From contig JAFQBA010000112.1 in NCBI GenBank assembly GCA_017416845.1, forward strand, positions 1 through 64,000: DNA of 64,000 nt, given 5' to 3'. The stretch's first letter is position 1. Each line of letters begins with the position of its first letter. The stretch comes from Clostridia bacterium. Its GTDB lineage: Bacteria; Bacillota; Clostridia; UMGS1810. The position numbers were made by a program, and so were the translations under genes. This document shows, one piece after another, positions 18,501 to 29,502 of the stretch. The notes beneath the pieces are model-generated. The model was not told the origin of the DNA, searched no databases, and saw only the letters and a list, made by a program, of their open reading frames with translations.

Positions 18501-19438
18501 TCAACCCCCTCGGTGTACCTTCCCGAATGAACATCGGACAGGTTCTCGAAGTTCATCTTGGTTATGCCGCAAAGGCTCTCGGATGGAAGATTGCAACTCC
18601 CGTATTTGACGGTGCAAATGAAAAAGACATTTTCGAAACTCTCGAAATGGCAGGCAAATCTCTTGATGGTAAAACAGTTCTCTATGACGGTCGTACCGGT
18701 GATCCCTTTGACAGCCCGGTAACTGTTGGATATATGTATTATCTCAAGCTTCACCACCTCGTTGACGACAAAATCCACGCTCGTTCAACAGGACCTTACT
18801 CATTGGTTACCCAGCAGCCTCTCGGCGGTAAAGCGCAGTTCGGCGGTCAGAGATTTGGTGAGATGGAAGTTTGGGCACTGGAAGCATATGGTGCCGCATA
18901 CACACTCCAGGAAATTCTCACAGTTAAGTCCGATGATGTTGTTGGTCGTGTTAAAACATATGAGTCAATTGTCAAAGGCGAAAATGTTCCAAAGCCCGGT
19001 GTTCCCGAATCATTCAAAGTTCTTATTAAAGAACTTCAGAGTTTGGGTCTCGATGTTCAGGTGCTTGATGCAAATGATGAGGTAATTCCCATTAGAGAAA
19101 CAGATTATGATGATGAAGATACAGATCTTCGTCTCAATCTTGAAGGTAACGAAGAAGACTTCTTTGACGGATATGATGCCGATGAAGATCTTGGTGACGA
19201 AACTGATGAAGATCTCGGCGATGAACTCGACGACGAAGACGATATTGATGAACTCGACTTTGACGATGACAAAGACGATGATTTTGAAGATCTCGACATA
19301 CTTGCTACCACAGCATTTGACGATTTAGAAGCTCCCGACGTTCTTGACATGGGAGATGATTATATAGTTGATTTTGATGATATTGAAGACCTTGACAGCT
19401 CAATTGATTCAATAGAAGATGATTTTGGTGATCAATAA
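15587..19438 (+). CDS. rpoB: DNA-directed RNA polymerase subunit beta with acidic C-terminal tail
   Basis: This 1283-residue protein is the beta subunit of RNA polymerase. The rifampicin-binding cluster runs from about residue 486 to 545 and keeps the sensitive-type residues D495, H505 and S510 (E. coli 516, 526, 531). The C-terminal [20 protein letters not shown] clamp region is present. Beyond about residue 1170 an extension of roughly 112 residues is about half Asp and Glu. ATG 15587 follows AGGTGAT. rpoC starts 15 bases downstream. The identity is certain; the role of the tail is unknown. Confidence 0.99.
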   Translation: MVHPIKLGKNERMSYSRIDEVLEMPNLIEVQKNSYQWFIEKGLKEVLEDVSPICDFSGNLVLEFDDYYLDENPKYSIEECKARDATYSKPLKIKVRLINKETGEVKEQEIFMGEFPLMTDQGTFIINGAERVIVSQVVRSPGIYFAMQHDKTGKELYDATVIPNRGAWLEYETDSNDVFSVRIDRTRKLPVTVLIRALGLNTNAEILEMFGYDEKINTTLEKDFTTNSEEALIEIYKKLRPGEPPTVESATTLINGLFFDAKRYDLSRVGRFKFNKKLSLSARIKNQTLSKPVVDEETGEILAEAGECISAEKAAILEKAGINTVWVKVEDKEIKIFTNDMVNIFDHISPELAEAIAEYDINEKVKFSVLKEILSASDDIEELKKLIKERITDLIPKHIITEDIYASINYHNNIVYGIGTTDDIDHLGNRRLRAVGELLQNQFRIGLSRLERVVRERMTIQDLDVVTPQLLINSRPVVSAIKEFFGSSQLSQFMDQTNPLAELTHKRRLSALGPGGLSRERAGFEVRDVHHSHYGRMCPIETPEGPNIGLINSLACYARINEYGFIEAPYRKFDKETLKVTDEISYMTADVEDNYMVAPASEKLAEDGSFVNDKVIVRYRDEFIEVDPSKVDYVDVSPKQIVSVATAMIPFLENDDAVRALMGSNMQRQAVPLLKTESPIVGTGMEYKAAKDSGVCVLAKEDGVVIRVGADEVLVREDDGNVRSYKFIKFLRSNQSTCINQKPIVSNGERVKKGDIIADGPSTANGEISLGKNILIGFMTWEGYNYEDAILINERLVKEDVFTSIHIEEYECEARDTKLGAEEITRDISNVGEDALKDIDERGIVRIGAEVRAGDILVGKVTPKGETELSAEERLLRAIFGEKARDVRDTSLRVPHGESGIVVDVKIFTRENGDELPPGVNQLVRCYIAQKRKISVGDKMAGRHGNKGVISRILPEEDMPFLPDGTPLQIVLNPLGVPSRMNIGQVLEVHLGYAAKALGWKIATPVFDGANEKDIFETLEMAGKSLDGKTVLYDGRTGDPFDSPVTVGYMYYLKLHHLVDDKIHARSTGPYSLVTQQPLGGKAQFGGQRFGEMEVWALEAYGAAYTLQEILTVKSDDVVGRVKTYESIVKGENVPKPGVPESFKVLIKELQSLGLDVQVLDANDEVIPIRETDYDDEDTDLRLNLEGNEEDFFDGYDADEDLGDETDEDLGDELDDEDDIDELDFDDDKDDDFEDLDILATTAFDDLEAPDVLDMGDDYIVDFDDIEDLDSSIDSIEDDFGDQ

Positions 19439-19453
19439 GAAAGGAGATAGCTT

Positions 19454-22400
19454 ATGTCAGCATTTAATGATTTTGAATCTATAAAGATTGGTTTGGCTTC
19501 TCCCGAAAAAATCAGGGAATGGTCACACGGCGAAGTTAAAAAGCCGGAAACAATAAACTACAGAACCCTCAAGCCTGAAAGAGACGGACTTTTCTGCGAA
19601 AAGATTTTCGGACCTCAGAAGGACTGGGAGTGTTACTGCGGTAAATACAAAAGAATTAGATATAAAGGTATTGTCTGCGACCGATGCGGTGTTGAAGTAA
19701 CACGGTCCAAGGTTCGTAGAGAACGTATGGGACACATTGAGCTTGCAGCTCCCGTGTCACATATCTGGTATTTCAAAGGTATTCCCAGCCGTATGGGTCT
19801 CATTCTTGACATGTCTCCGAGAATTCTTGAGAAAATTCTCTATTTTGCATCATATGTAGTTATTGATGCAGGAAAGACCGAGCTTGAAGAAAAGCAGACT
19901 CTTACAGAAAAAGAATACAGAGATTTCACCGAAAAATACGGCAGAGACGGATTTAAGGCAGGTATGGGTGCAGAAGCTGTTAAAGAGCTTCTCAAAAACA
20001 TCAATCTTGAAGAACTCTCAAGAGAACTCAAGGAAGAACTCGACGCTTCACAGGGTCAGAAAAAAATCCGTATTGCTAAAAGACTTGAAGTTGTAGAATC
20101 GTTCAGACTTTCCGGCAATAAGCCCGAATGGATGGTTATGGATGTTGTTCCTGTTATTCCTCCCGAAATCAGACCAATGGTTCAGCTCGACGGCGGAAGA
20201 TTTGCAACATCTGACCTCAATGACCTCTACAGAAGAGTCATCAACAGAAACAACCGTCTTAAAAGACTTTTAGAGCTTGAAGCTCCCGACATCATTGTTC
20301 GCAATGAAAAGAGAATGCTTCAAGAAGCTGTTGATGCTCTCATCGACAACGGCAGAAGAGGTCGCCCCGTAACAGGTCCCGGAAACAGACCTCTCAAATC
20401 ACTTTCCGATATGCTTAAAGGTAAACAGGGCCGTTTCCGTCAGAACCTTCTCGGTAAGCGTGTTGACTACTCCGGCCGTTCGGTTATCGTTGTAGGACCT
20501 AATCTTAAAATATATCAGTGCGGTCTTCCTAAGGAAATGGCACTTGAACTCTTCAAACCCTTCGTAATGAAGAAGCTTGTTGAAGACGGACTTTGCCACA
20601 ACATCAAGAGCGCAAAGCGTATGGTAGAAAGAGTTCGTCCCGAGGTTTGGGATATGCTTGAAGATGTTATCAAAGAGCATCCCGTATTCCTCAACCGTGC
20701 TCCTACACTTCACCGCCTTGGTATTCAGGCTTTCGAACCTGTTCTTGTTGAAGGCAGAGCCATCAAGCTCCATCCTCTCGTATGTACAGCGTTCAACGCC
20801 GACTTCGACGGTGACCAGATGGCTGTTCACGTTCCTCTTTCACCGGAAGCTCAGGCTGAAGCAAGATTCCTCATGCTTTCGGCAAACAACCTCCTTAAAC
20901 CTCAGGATGGTAAACCTGTTGTAGTTCCTACACAGGATATGGTTCTCGGTAGTTACTACCTCACCATTATCAAACCCAAAGAGGTTAAAATTCTCGATCC
21001 CGGTGACACCGGTTTTGAAGCAGGAGATATAGTTTGCTACCTCAGCAAGCAGGAATTTAACAAAAACAACAAAAAGGCTATTACAAAAGGTCTTGGTCTT
21101 CACTGGATGAACATCGAACTTGAAGCCGAAGGAAAGAAACCTGCCACATTCACCGAAGAAGGCTGTTTCCCCGGTGAAATTGGTGAAGGCAAAGTGTTCT
21201 CAAGCTTCGACGAAGTTCTCATGGCATATGACGGTGGTGCACTCGGTCTTCATGCGCCGATTCGTGTTATCAACACCAAGATTATAGACGGCAAAGAAGA
21301 ATCTGCTATCATTGATGCAACAGCAGGTAAGATTATCTTCAACGAAAATGTTCCTCAGGATATCCGCCTTGTTGACAGAAGCGTTGAAGGTCCCTTTGTA
21401 CTCGAAATAGGCATGGATTTTGTTGCCGACAAAAAAGGTCTTGGAAAAATCTTTGACTACTGCATCAAAGAGCACGGTACAACTGTTACTGCCGGTGTTC
21501 TTGACCATATTAAAGCCCTCGGTTACAAATTCTCTACAAGAGGTGCACTCACAATCAGCGTATCCGACATCATCATCCCCGAAACCAAGCAGGAACATCT
21601 TGATTCTGCTCAGGAAAAGGTTGACAAGATTACAAAACAGTTCAGACGTGGTCTTATCAGCGATGAAGAAAGATACGGCAAGGTTATCAGTGCTTGGAAC
21701 GAAGCAGTTGATGACATTTCAAATGACCTTATCGACAATCTCGATCAGTATAACCCCATCTACATGATGGCAACTTCCGGTGCCCGTGGTAGTAAGGACC
21801 AGATTAAACAGCTCGCAGGTATGCGTGGTCTTATGGCTGATACTTCCGGTCGAGCAATCGAAATCCCCATCAAGGCTAACTTCCGTGAAGGTCTTAACGT
21901 TTTGGAATACTTCATTTCGACTCACGGTGCCCGTAAAGGTCTTGCCGATACAGCTCTTCGTACAGCCGACTCCGGTTACCTCACAAGAAGACTTGTCGAC
22001 GTATCTCAGGATGTTATCATTCGTGAAGATGACTGTGGCATTAAGAGCGGTGTTGTTGTTAAAGCAATCACCGACGGTAACGAAGTTATCGAAGGACTCA
22101 AAGACCGTCTTAACGGTAGAGTTGCGCTCAACGATGTTATTAATCCTGCAACAGGAGAAGTTATTGTTGAAGCAGACGGCCTCATCAATGAAGACATTGC
22201 AAAAGCTATTTGCGATGCAGGCATTGAAGAAGTTGAAATCAGAAGCATACTCACATGTAAAGCCCGCATCGGCGTTTGTGCAAAATGTTACGGTTCAAAC
22301 CTTTCAACCGCAGAGCTTGTTAACGCAGGTGAAGCAGTTGGTATCATTGCGGCTCAGTCCATCGGTGAACCCGGTACTCAGCTTACAATGAGAACATTCC

Positions 22401-23200
22401 ACACAGGCGGTGTTGCCGGTGATGATATTACCCAGGGTCTCCCCAGAGTCGAAGAACTCTTTGAAGCTCGTAAACCTAAGGGTGTTGCAATTCTTGCAAA
22501 CGAAAACGGTACTGTTAAAATTGAGGAGAACAAGAAGAAGAGAGAAGTTGTTATTACCGATGAAAACGGCGTAACAGCAAACTACCTCATTCCCTACGGT
22601 TCAAGACTCAAAGTTACCGACGGTCAGCAGGTTATTGCAGGTGATGAACTCACAGAAGGTTCAATCTATCCTCAGGATCTCCTTGCAATCAAAGGCAAAA
22701 TCTCCGACCAGGCAGGTCTTACCGCTGTTACCGACTATCTCACAAGAGAAGTTCAGCGTGTATACCGTCTCCAGGGTATTGATATCAACGATAAGCATAT
22801 TGAAGTTATCGTAAGACAGATGATAAGAAAAGTCCGCATTGAAGATCCCGGTGACAGTAATCTTCTCATCGGTTCAATGGTTGACAGAAGTGAATTTGAA
22901 GCAGTTTGCGAAGAAATGGCAGAAAAAGGTCTCTCCAAGCCTGTTTCTAAACCCGTTCTCCTTGGTATCACCAAGACTGCTCTTGCAACAGATTCCTTCC
23001 TCTCAGCGGCTTCCTTCCAGGAAACCACAAGAGTTCTTACCGATGCTGCAATCAAAGGTAAGAAAGATCCTCTTATCGGTCTTAAAGAAAACGTTATTAT
23101 CGGTAAGCTTATCCCTGCAGGTACAGGTCTTCCTGTATATCAGAATGTTGAGGTTGTTACACCTATCATTCACGCAGACGATTATATGGAAACAAAATAA
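19454..23200 (+). CDS. rpoC: DNA-directed RNA polymerase subunit beta'
   Basis: The protein has 1248 residues, usual for Firmicutes beta'. The N-terminal zinc site is visible as CYCG...CDRCG (about 59-80). The catalytic magnesium loop [12 protein letters not shown] lies at about 447-459. The second zinc site is [13 protein letters not shown], and the trigger-loop and bridge-helix region with the [18 protein letters not shown] stretch is intact. It follows rpoB by 15 bases with its own AAAGGAG site and ends in a strong terminator, so rpoBC is a two-gene transcript. Confidence 0.99.
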   Translation: MSAFNDFESIKIGLASPEKIREWSHGEVKKPETINYRTLKPERDGLFCEKIFGPQKDWECYCGKYKRIRYKGIVCDRCGVEVTRSKVRRERMGHIELAAPVSHIWYFKGIPSRMGLILDMSPRILEKILYFASYVVIDAGKTELEEKQTLTEKEYRDFTEKYGRDGFKAGMGAEAVKELLKNINLEELSRELKEELDASQGQKKIRIAKRLEVVESFRLSGNKPEWMVMDVVPVIPPEIRPMVQLDGGRFATSDLNDLYRRVINRNNRLKRLLELEAPDIIVRNEKRMLQEAVDALIDNGRRGRPVTGPGNRPLKSLSDMLKGKQGRFRQNLLGKRVDYSGRSVIVVGPNLKIYQCGLPKEMALELFKPFVMKKLVEDGLCHNIKSAKRMVERVRPEVWDMLEDVIKEHPVFLNRAPTLHRLGIQAFEPVLVEGRAIKLHPLVCTAFNADFDGDQMAVHVPLSPEAQAEARFLMLSANNLLKPQDGKPVVVPTQDMVLGSYYLTIIKPKEVKILDPGDTGFEAGDIVCYLSKQEFNKNNKKAITKGLGLHWMNIELEAEGKKPATFTEEGCFPGEIGEGKVFSSFDEVLMAYDGGALGLHAPIRVINTKIIDGKEESAIIDATAGKIIFNENVPQDIRLVDRSVEGPFVLEIGMDFVADKKGLGKIFDYCIKEHGTTVTAGVLDHIKALGYKFSTRGALTISVSDIIIPETKQEHLDSAQEKVDKITKQFRRGLISDEERYGKVISAWNEAVDDISNDLIDNLDQYNPIYMMATSGARGSKDQIKQLAGMRGLMADTSGRAIEIPIKANFREGLNVLEYFISTHGARKGLADTALRTADSGYLTRRLVDVSQDVIIREDDCGIKSGVVVKAITDGNEVIEGLKDRLNGRVALNDVINPATGEVIVEADGLINEDIAKAICDAGIEEVEIRSILTCKARIGVCAKCYGSNLSTAELVNAGEAVGIIAAQSIGEPGTQLTMRTFHTGGVAGDDITQGLPRVEELFEARKPKGVAILANENGTVKIEENKKKREVVITDENGVTANYLIPYGSRLKVTDGQQVIAGDELTEGSIYPQDLLAIKGKISDQAGLTAVTDYLTREVQRVYRLQGIDINDKHIEVIVRQMIRKVRIEDPGDSNLLIGSMVDRSEFEAVCEEMAEKGLSKPVSKPVLLGITKTALATDSFLSAASFQETTRVLTDAAIKGKKDPLIGLKENVIIGKLIPAGTGLPVYQNVEVVTPIIHADDYMETK

Positions 23201-23211
23201 TCAAATAAATC

Positions 23212-23248
23212 AAAAGACAGCACTTCAAAATGAGGTGCTGTCTTTTTT
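23212..23248 (+). terminator. rpoBC terminator
   Basis: AAAAGACAGCACTTCA pairs with TGAGGTGCTGTCTTTT across a short loop and is followed by further Ts. Confidence 0.93.
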
Positions 23249-23268
23249 GGTGCAATTATAGATGATGT

Positions 23269-23321
23269 AAAAAATAGCCCGGACAATCAAAATTTCAATA
23301 TTTGTTGCTGGGGCTATTTTT
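23269..23321 (-). terminator. Terminator of the AraC gene at 23330, possibly bidirectional
   Basis: AAAAAATAGCCC pairs with GGGCTATTTTT across an interior with partial pairing. It has A-runs and T-runs on both sides and lies between two convergent genes. Confidence 0.75.
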
Positions 23322-23329
23322 AACATTTT

Positions 23330-24172
23330 TTATTTGTTTGATTTTTTGTTATAAGAATCCATTCGGTATTTTTTGGGGCTTGTCCCCATGTATTTTTTAA
23401 ATATTTTCATGAAATGTACAACATCTAAAAATCCTACAGAATATACTATTTCTTTTATTTCAAGGTCAGTCTCCTTTAGGAGTCTGCATGCTTCGTGAAG
23501 TCTCTTGTTAATAATATAGTTTTTTAAAGTAATATCCGTATCACGTTTGAAAACTCTGCACATATAAGAATGGCTTACATTAAAATAACTGCATATGCCG
23601 GTTATTGTAAGATTAGCATTAAAATAGTTCTGATTAACGAAGTCTTTGGCTCTTTCAGAAAGTGAAATCATGTTTTTGGAGTGACTTCTGTTGTTAAGAT
23701 CTATTACTTTGAAAAATGATGATAATGCTTCTGAATAGCCCACTTTTTCATTTCTTTCATATTTACCCAGTACTTCCATCAAAATAGAACATATTTTGGG
23801 AAAATTTTTGCACGACATAACGGGATTGTGCGAACTCAGTTGCAGTTTATTTGCGTAATCTTTTGCACCCTTTCCCACAAAATTGAACCATATATATTCC
23901 CATTTGTTGTTTTTGTCGGGATGATAAAAAAAGCGAACACCCGGAGGAACATAAAACATGTCACCGGCATTTATGTGGGTTGTTTTGTCTTCCATTTTTA
24001 TATGACCGCTTCCGCTAAGAACAATATGCAGGGTGTGATAGTCCTGAATGCGTACAAAGTCGAAAGGCTTTGTAATGTTCATATTGTCATATCCGATACC
24101 TTTTAAAGTTATATCATTCTCGGAATGATCAAAGGACGACATATAAATATTTGGGGTGTTCATAAACGCCAT
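23330..24172 (-). CDS. AraC-family transcriptional regulator
   Basis: The protein has 280 residues from ATG 24172, which lies 8 bases after GAGGAG. A TTG at 24193 would sit before that site and is rejected. The N-terminal cupin-like domain (about 20-125) contains YHTLHIVLSGSGHIKMEDK. The C-terminal helix-turn-helix pair (about 175-275) contains YFNVSHSYMCRVFKRD and VGFLDVVHFMKIFKKYMG, followed by SPKKYR. It is divergent from the SLH-protein operon at 24394 and is the probable regulator of that operon. Confidence 0.9.
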   Translation of the reverse strand: MAFMNTPNIYMSSFDHSENDITLKGIGYDNMNITKPFDFVRIQDYHTLHIVLSGSGHIKMEDKTTHINAGDMFYVPPGVRFFYHPDKNNKWEYIWFNFVGKGAKDYANKLQLSSHNPVMSCKNFPKICSILMEVLGKYERNEKVGYSEALSSFFKVIDLNNRSHSKNMISLSERAKDFVNQNYFNANLTITGICSYFNVSHSYMCRVFKRDTDITLKNYIINKRLHEACRLLKETDLEIKEIVYSVGFLDVVHFMKIFKKYMGTSPKKYRMDSYNKKSNK

Positions 24173-24195
24173 TTCTTCATCTCCTCTCTGCAAAT

Positions 24196-24224
24196 ATAAT
24201 AAATAATAATCATTTTGTTGTCAA
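24196..24224 (-). promoter_or_regulatory. Promoter of the AraC gene (minus strand)
   Basis: Read on the minus strand, TTGACA (24224-24219), a 17-base spacer and TATTAT (24201-24196) form a near-consensus promoter 23 bases before ATG 24172. Confidence 0.8.
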
Positions 24225-24229
24225 TAAAA

Positions 24230-24351
24230 GTGTAAAAAAACACAATGTTGATATAAGAAAACACATTTACACGAAGTGCTGATTATTGCTATTCTATAGT
24301 AGAGTAAAGCAAACCAAAAATATTGATGCACATGTGTAAAAAACATCAATA
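24230..24351. promoter_or_regulatory. Repeated GTGTAAA boxes in the divergent intergenic region
   Basis: GTGTAAAAAA occurs at 24230-24239 and 24334-24343, and its core as TTTACAC (inverted) at 24266-24272. The third box lies inside a perfect inverted repeat, TATTGATG (24321-24328) and CATCAATA (24344-24351). The first box touches the -35 of the AraC promoter. These are candidate operators for the adjacent regulator. Confidence 0.4.
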
Positions 24352-24393
24352 GAAAAGTTATAAAAAAACAATAAAATTCGGAGGGCAATGTAT

Positions 24394-26055
24394 ATGAAAA
24401 AAATGTTGGCGTCTTTGCTGTGTCTTATTATTATACTCTCGGGAGCTGTCTATGCAAAGAACCCCGAGAACAGTATAAACTTTTCTTTTGACTCGGGTTC
24501 TTCTTATCTTAATATAGTTGGGAAATTCTCAGACAAACCCTATGAACCGATTACCATGATTTTAACCGGCTCTTCCGACAAAAGCTTTTCATCGGCTAAA
24601 ACTCCCGAAATTATGTTTTTATATGTTTCCGATTCAAACGGTACAATTAAAATCAGTGAAAAAATTTCATCATCGCTTCCCGGTGGCAGATATGATGTTA
24701 TTCTTACGGGGCAGAATTCAAAATATGAAAATTATTTCATTTTCATGAATCCCTCCGATGCAGACACTCTTGCTCTGATTGACACCATCAACAATGCATC
24801 TTCGGGCGATGAAGTCAAAACCATTGTCAAATCCGATGACAATGCGGCGAAGCTTGGAATTGACCTTGCCGATTTATATGTTGGTTCATATTGTGACAAG
24901 GCACTAGATGAAATTGTTGATTGCAAAGACTTTGTTGAAAACAATGAATACACTCCCTCGTCTTTTCTTGATATGTTCTCTAAACTCATAGCCATTGAAA
25001 TGATAAACGACGGTCATGTGTATGATGCAATGTCGGGTTATGCATCGTGTTTCGGAACAACACTTGAAATCTATGAGAGTGAAAACGCCGAAACCGATTC
25101 AAATTTTGAAAAGCTTTTGAAAAATGCAAAATTTTCGGTTGATAACCTTGAAAACACATATAACGAACTTTTGCTTGCGGCAAAAATCAAATCTGCCAAA
25201 AACTGGTCATATTTGCAGGACATTGTTCTTGAAAATGCCGATGCACTTGATATTGACACCGAAGATTACAATTCCGTAAAAAAATCTTCACGTTATAAGG
25301 TTTTCGAACAAATGTTTGATAAAATCCATTCCTTTGAAAGCATTTCAGACATAAAGCTTTCCTTTGAAAATGCCGTGAAAGCTGTTTTAAAACAGCAGGA
25401 AGCTTCCAAAAAGGATACGGGCTCAGGCGGCGGAGGATTTGGAGGGAGTTCTTCAATTACAGTTCCTGCACAGGTTGCCCCGATTGTCGTAGCACCCTCT
25501 GTAACCGAAACAACTCCAAAAGCAGAATTTAATGATATTGAAAATCATTTTGCGAAGGATTATATAATAAGCCTTGCATCCGACGGTGTTATAAGCGGTT
25601 ACGGTGACGGTAACTTCTTGCCCGAAGGATATATAACCAGAGCAGAATTTGCCAAAATTATTTCGCTTCGCTTTGATATCGAAAAAGCAGGCGATAAGCA
25701 ATATGATGATGTATCGGAATCCGATTGGTTTGCTCCTTATGTTGGCTCGCTTTCATCAAGTGGAATAATCATGGGCTATAACGGAAAATTTAATCCCAAT
25801 GATTATATTACAAGACAAGATGCTATGGTCATTTGTATGAGAGTCAGCGAATATTTGTCCAAAAAATTTGACGGCACACGCACCTTTGCTGACTCCGGAA
25901 AAATATCTGATTATGCAAAAGAATCCGTTGAAACACTTGGCGCAAACGGAATAATAAACGGTGACGGGGAAGCATTTCGTCCCCTTGACAATATCACACG
26001 CGGCGAAACTGCAGCCATAATATGCAGATTATATAACGCAATTTATCAACAGTAA
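24394..26055 (+). CDS. S-layer homology (SLH) domain surface protein
   Basis: The protein has 553 residues. ATG 24394 lies 8 bases after GGAGGG; ATG 24388 is only 2 bases from it and is rejected. A signal peptide covers residues 1-22. A region of unknown, largely helical character follows to about 350, with a DTGSGGGGFGGSS linker near it. Three SLH domains fill the C-terminus (about 378-430, 438-490 and 500-550), each with the family TRAE/TRQD/TRGE motif. SLH domains anchor proteins to pyruvylated secondary cell-wall polymers. It heads the probable operon ending with the heparinase-like gene. Confidence 0.9.
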   Translation: MKKMLASLLCLIIILSGAVYAKNPENSINFSFDSGSSYLNIVGKFSDKPYEPITMILTGSSDKSFSSAKTPEIMFLYVSDSNGTIKISEKISSSLPGGRYDVILTGQNSKYENYFIFMNPSDADTLALIDTINNASSGDEVKTIVKSDDNAAKLGIDLADLYVGSYCDKALDEIVDCKDFVENNEYTPSSFLDMFSKLIAIEMINDGHVYDAMSGYASCFGTTLEIYESENAETDSNFEKLLKNAKFSVDNLENTYNELLLAAKIKSAKNWSYLQDIVLENADALDIDTEDYNSVKKSSRYKVFEQMFDKIHSFESISDIKLSFENAVKAVLKQQEASKKDTGSGGGGFGGSSSITVPAQVAPIVVAPSVTETTPKAEFNDIENHFAKDYIISLASDGVISGYGDGNFLPEGYITRAEFAKIISLRFDIEKAGDKQYDDVSESDWFAPYVGSLSSSGIIMGYNGKFNPNDYITRQDAMVICMRVSEYLSKKFDGTRTFADSGKISDYAKESVETLGANGIINGDGEAFRPLDNITRGETAAIICRLYNAIYQQ

Positions 26056-26078
26056 ATCAATATTATACGGAGTAGATT

Positions 26079-26750
26079 ATGTATAAAACAGAAACTCATC
26101 TTCACACTGCAGAAACCAGTGATTGCGGTCATATAAAAGCAAAGGATATGGTTGAGCTTTATCATGAGGCAGGTTACAAAACGCTATTTATAACAGATCA
26201 CCTTATTTCGTGGTTTTTTGACGGACTAAAAAATATGAGCTGGGAAGAAAAAGTTGAAAGATTTATGTCAGGATACACCGAAGCCAAAAAGGCAGGCGAT
26301 AGCCTTGGGATGAATGTTATTTTGTCGGCGGAATACCGATTTAAAGACTGTCCCAATGACTATCTTGTGTATGGTATCGACAGGGATTTTCTTCTGAAGT
26401 TTCCCGATGTTACAAACATGACCCCGGGGGAGTTTTACAATGCCACTCGGGATGATAATATTTTTATTGTTCAGGCTCATCCATGCAGGGACCATGTTTG
26501 CTATCCGACACCGGAATTTGTTGATGCCATTGAAGCTGTTAACACAAATCCAAGGCATGACAATTTTACGGATGAGAGTTATGAGATTGCACAAAAACAC
26601 AATCTTCCTGTAACCGGAGGCTCCGATTCACATGTTTTCGATGATGTGGCTCTGTGTGCGGTTGTAACCGAACACGAGATTAAAACAGCTTCAGATTATA
26701 TTGAGCTTTTAAAAGAAAATAAGCTCACAATATTTGAAAATAAAAAATAA
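26079..26750 (+). CDS. PHP-domain metal-dependent phosphoesterase-like protein
   Basis: The protein has 223 residues and no signal peptide, so it is cytoplasmic. PHP-family metal ligands are visible: H7 and H9 in THLHT, D40-H41 in ITDHL, E85 in SAEYRF, the His of QAHPCRDH, and D and H in GGSDSH near the end. Members hydrolyse phosphoesters with a trinuclear metal site; the length suits the small stand-alone group rather than DNA polymerase or histidinol phosphatase. It lies 23 bases after the SLH gene and 67 before the next. A sugar-phosphate or nucleotide substrate is possible; none can be named. Confidence 0.85.
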   Translation: MYKTETHLHTAETSDCGHIKAKDMVELYHEAGYKTLFITDHLISWFFDGLKNMSWEEKVERFMSGYTEAKKAGDSLGMNVILSAEYRFKDCPNDYLVYGIDRDFLLKFPDVTNMTPGEFYNATRDDNIFIVQAHPCRDHVCYPTPEFVDAIEAVNTNPRHDNFTDESYEIAQKHNLPVTGGSDSHVFDDVALCAVVTEHEIKTASDYIELLKENKLTIFENKK

Positions 26751-26817
26751 CTCATTTGATTTGCCCTTTGTAAGAAAGCAAAAATCTGGTTTGAAAAAAT
26801 TGTACATGGAGGATAAT

Positions 26818-29481
26818 ATGAAAAAAGCAACTTTAAAAAACTGCTTGTCAGTGTTGATTTCTTTTTTAATCATGAGTTCTTCTTTTGGTGTGCTTGCAAT
26901 GGATAATGCAACCAAGAACCAAAGTGCGGATAGTATTACCGCGGAAACCGAACAGGCAATGGAACTTCTTGATGCTCTTGATTTCAATCTGCCTGAGTTT
27001 GAATCAGCTTCGGAAATTGTCACAAGAGGTGAGTTTGTTTATGTGTTGATGCAGGCTTTGGGCTACAATCCCTCGGAAAGTGCGGCATCAACTTCGTTTT
27101 CCGATGTCAGTCTTGGGGATTATTTTGCAAATGCAATCGAAAGCGCACTTGATATGGGAATTGTTTCCCAAGACGAAATGTTTTATCCTCACAGAAGCAT
27201 AACTGCAAACGAGGCATACAAAATGATGGTTGTTTCACTTGGAATGACCCATAGGGCTAACAGCAGGGGCGGTTATCCGCACGGATTTTTTGCTGTTGCG
27301 AAGGAATGTGACCTTGCTTCGGGAATCGAACTTTACGGCAGTGATTCTGTTTCAAGAAATGAATTCTATGTCCTTATGACAAATCTTCTTAAAACGCCAA
27401 TATTTGAGACAACCGGCATAGTAAACGGCGATGCAAAAATGACCGATGAATACACTGTTATGGAGCGTTATTTTGATGTGTATGAGACAGAAGGTGTAGT
27501 TTTTGCCGATGAATTCACATCTCTTTATGATTGTGATTCCCACGAAGAAAACGGTTTTGTTCAGGTAGGGGATACAACCTACAAATGCAGTTTCCTTCCA
27601 AAGCTTGGCTATAATGCAACCATTTATGTTAAGCGTTCAAGCTCTTCAAAGGATGAAATCATATATGCAACCTACGAAAACAACAAGGTTTTAAAAACAC
27701 AAACTGCTGATTTGACATTTGTGAATTCTTCAAGATTCGAATGCGAAAATGAAGACGGAGATATTAAATCTGTGAGCTTTATCAATTCACCTTCTTACAT
27801 ATACAATGGCAAAGCAGATGTTAAAATTCTTTCGTCCGGGCTAACAAATTTTGATGCAACCGTGGAATTTGTGGATAACGACCTGAACGGAAAATATGAT
27901 GTTGTAAAAATATGGGAGTCAAAAGATTTCTTGGTTGACTATGTAAATGCAGAAGATGAATACATATCGGGTAACAATTCTCCCGGAATTGAGCTTGCTG
28001 ATTCCTCGGACAAAAAATATTTTATCACTATAGACGGAGTGAGAGCTTCGCTTTCCGATGTGAAACCGGGAACAATTGCATCGTGCTTTGTTTCCCGTGA
28101 CGGATTTCTCATAAATATTGATGTCAGCACAAAAAAAGTATCGGGCAAAATTGAGGGCTACGATAACAGTCGGAATTCAGTGATTGTAAACGGAATCCGC
28201 CATAAATACAGCAAAGCTTTTGAAGATAATTTTAAAGCTGTTGCATCAATCGGCACATCGGGTACACTTCTTTTATCCGGCAGAGGAATAGCCGAAGCAT
28301 TCATTTGCGAGTCTGAAAGCAGTATGGACTATGGATATCTTATCGACATAAAAAAGACCACGGGTCTTGATGGTGCGGTAAAAATTAAGCTTTGCACATC
28401 TCAAAGTGACATCACGGTTTTTGATGTATCCGAAAAGGTCATGTTAAACGGAGCAGGAAAGAAAAACTCCGATGATTTGGTTTCGGTTTTTGCTCCTTCA
28501 GGGGTGGCAAATGAACAGCTCATAAGATACGCTGTTGACAAGGACGGGAAAATTTCTAAAATTGATACTCAGGATAAAACAGGATTTCTTAAAGGTGATG
28601 AAAGTGATATTGACAACCTCACACTCTATAAATTCCCATCAAATCTAACTGGTAATGTCTCTTTCCTCAAATCAACCTCAATTGTATTTCCGTTTTTTGA
28701 GGTTTCGGATTCTGCGGTAATGTTTAGAATATGCACAAACAAGGAGCTTTCGGATGAACAGCGTTATCGTGCCTGCAATGCCAAAAACTATTTGTCAAAC
28801 ACAGCCGCCGGAATGAAAGCCCGTCTCACAAAAGTGTATAATGTCACAAGGGATAACGTGGCAGGAGCTTTGGTTGTGACAAGTGATAACGTAGGAAGAC
28901 CAATAGATGAATATTCAACCGGCGGTGTAATTCACAGTGTTACAGATGCACTCACAGATAATGGCACAAGAGGTCTCAAAGTTGTCATTGTAAAAGGGCA
29001 AAACTACGAAACTTACTATATCAATGATGAAGAAGTTCTTCGAGCTGCAGATTCCAATGCAAGCTTTGACAACCCTTGCATTGAACCCGGTGATGCAGTG
29101 AGAATATCTGTTGGCGACAGCGAAACACTGGAGGCAATAACCCTTGATTTTGATTATTCAGCTTCAAAGGTGCTTGAATCATCCACAAGTCACAATGCAA
29201 TTTGCAGATATTATTTTGGTGAAATCTATGACAAATTCGGTGACAAAATAATGGTTGTTCAAAAAGATGTCAACGATAGTTCGCCTGAGATTACAAATGA
29301 TACTATGCGTTATGTGTGGAGAGTATCGGGAATCATTCCCATATTCGATACAGAGAAAAACGAAATCTATCATTCAACGGCAGATGACATAAGAACATAT
29401 CTGTCCTCCGGCGACGGATGCAGTAAGGTTCTTGTGAGAACCTCCAATGGTTCTGTTACGTACATGGTTATATACAGATAG
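26818..29481 (+). CDS. Secreted SLH-domain protein with large unknown region
   Basis: The protein has 887 residues from ATG 26818, 5 bases after GGAGG; the frame is open further upstream inside the PHP gene. Residues 1-27 are a signal peptide. Two or more N-terminal SLH domains lie at about 45-200, with VTRGEF, FSDVSLGDYFANAIESALDM and SRNEF. The remaining 680 residues are beta-rich, with short units such as KVSGKIEGYDNSRNSVIVNG, and match nothing I recognise. It is probably wall-anchored. The gene is 21 bases before the heparinase-type gene, suggesting both products work on the outer surface. Confidence 0.82.
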   Translation: MKKATLKNCLSVLISFLIMSSSFGVLAMDNATKNQSADSITAETEQAMELLDALDFNLPEFESASEIVTRGEFVYVLMQALGYNPSESAASTSFSDVSLGDYFANAIESALDMGIVSQDEMFYPHRSITANEAYKMMVVSLGMTHRANSRGGYPHGFFAVAKECDLASGIELYGSDSVSRNEFYVLMTNLLKTPIFETTGIVNGDAKMTDEYTVMERYFDVYETEGVVFADEFTSLYDCDSHEENGFVQVGDTTYKCSFLPKLGYNATIYVKRSSSSKDEIIYATYENNKVLKTQTADLTFVNSSRFECENEDGDIKSVSFINSPSYIYNGKADVKILSSGLTNFDATVEFVDNDLNGKYDVVKIWESKDFLVDYVNAEDEYISGNNSPGIELADSSDKKYFITIDGVRASLSDVKPGTIASCFVSRDGFLINIDVSTKKVSGKIEGYDNSRNSVIVNGIRHKYSKAFEDNFKAVASIGTSGTLLLSGRGIAEAFICESESSMDYGYLIDIKKTTGLDGAVKIKLCTSQSDITVFDVSEKVMLNGAGKKNSDDLVSVFAPSGVANEQLIRYAVDKDGKISKIDTQDKTGFLKGDESDIDNLTLYKFPSNLTGNVSFLKSTSIVFPFFEVSDSAVMFRICTNKELSDEQRYRACNAKNYLSNTAAGMKARLTKVYNVTRDNVAGALVVTSDNVGRPIDEYSTGGVIHSVTDALTDNGTRGLKVVIVKGQNYETYYINDEEVLRAADSNASFDNPCIEPGDAVRISVGDSETLEAITLDFDYSASKVLESSTSHNAICRYYFGEIYDKFGDKIMVVQKDVNDSSPEITNDTMRYVWRVSGIIPIFDTEKNEIYHSTADDIRTYLSSGDGCSKVLVRTSNGSVTYMVIYR

Positions 29482-29502
29482 TCAGTGAAAGGAGATGTAT
29501 TG

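Noticed and set aside
18071-18778. 235-codon minus-strand frame inside rpoB
   Set aside because: It is a shadow of rpoB; no ribosome binding site or family signature.
19105-19350. Serine-rich minus-strand frame in the rpoB tail
   Set aside because: It is the complement of the Asp/Glu codon run of rpoB.
25525-26055. Possible tandem DNA repeat
   Set aside because: The three units are SLH protein domains that differ at DNA level.
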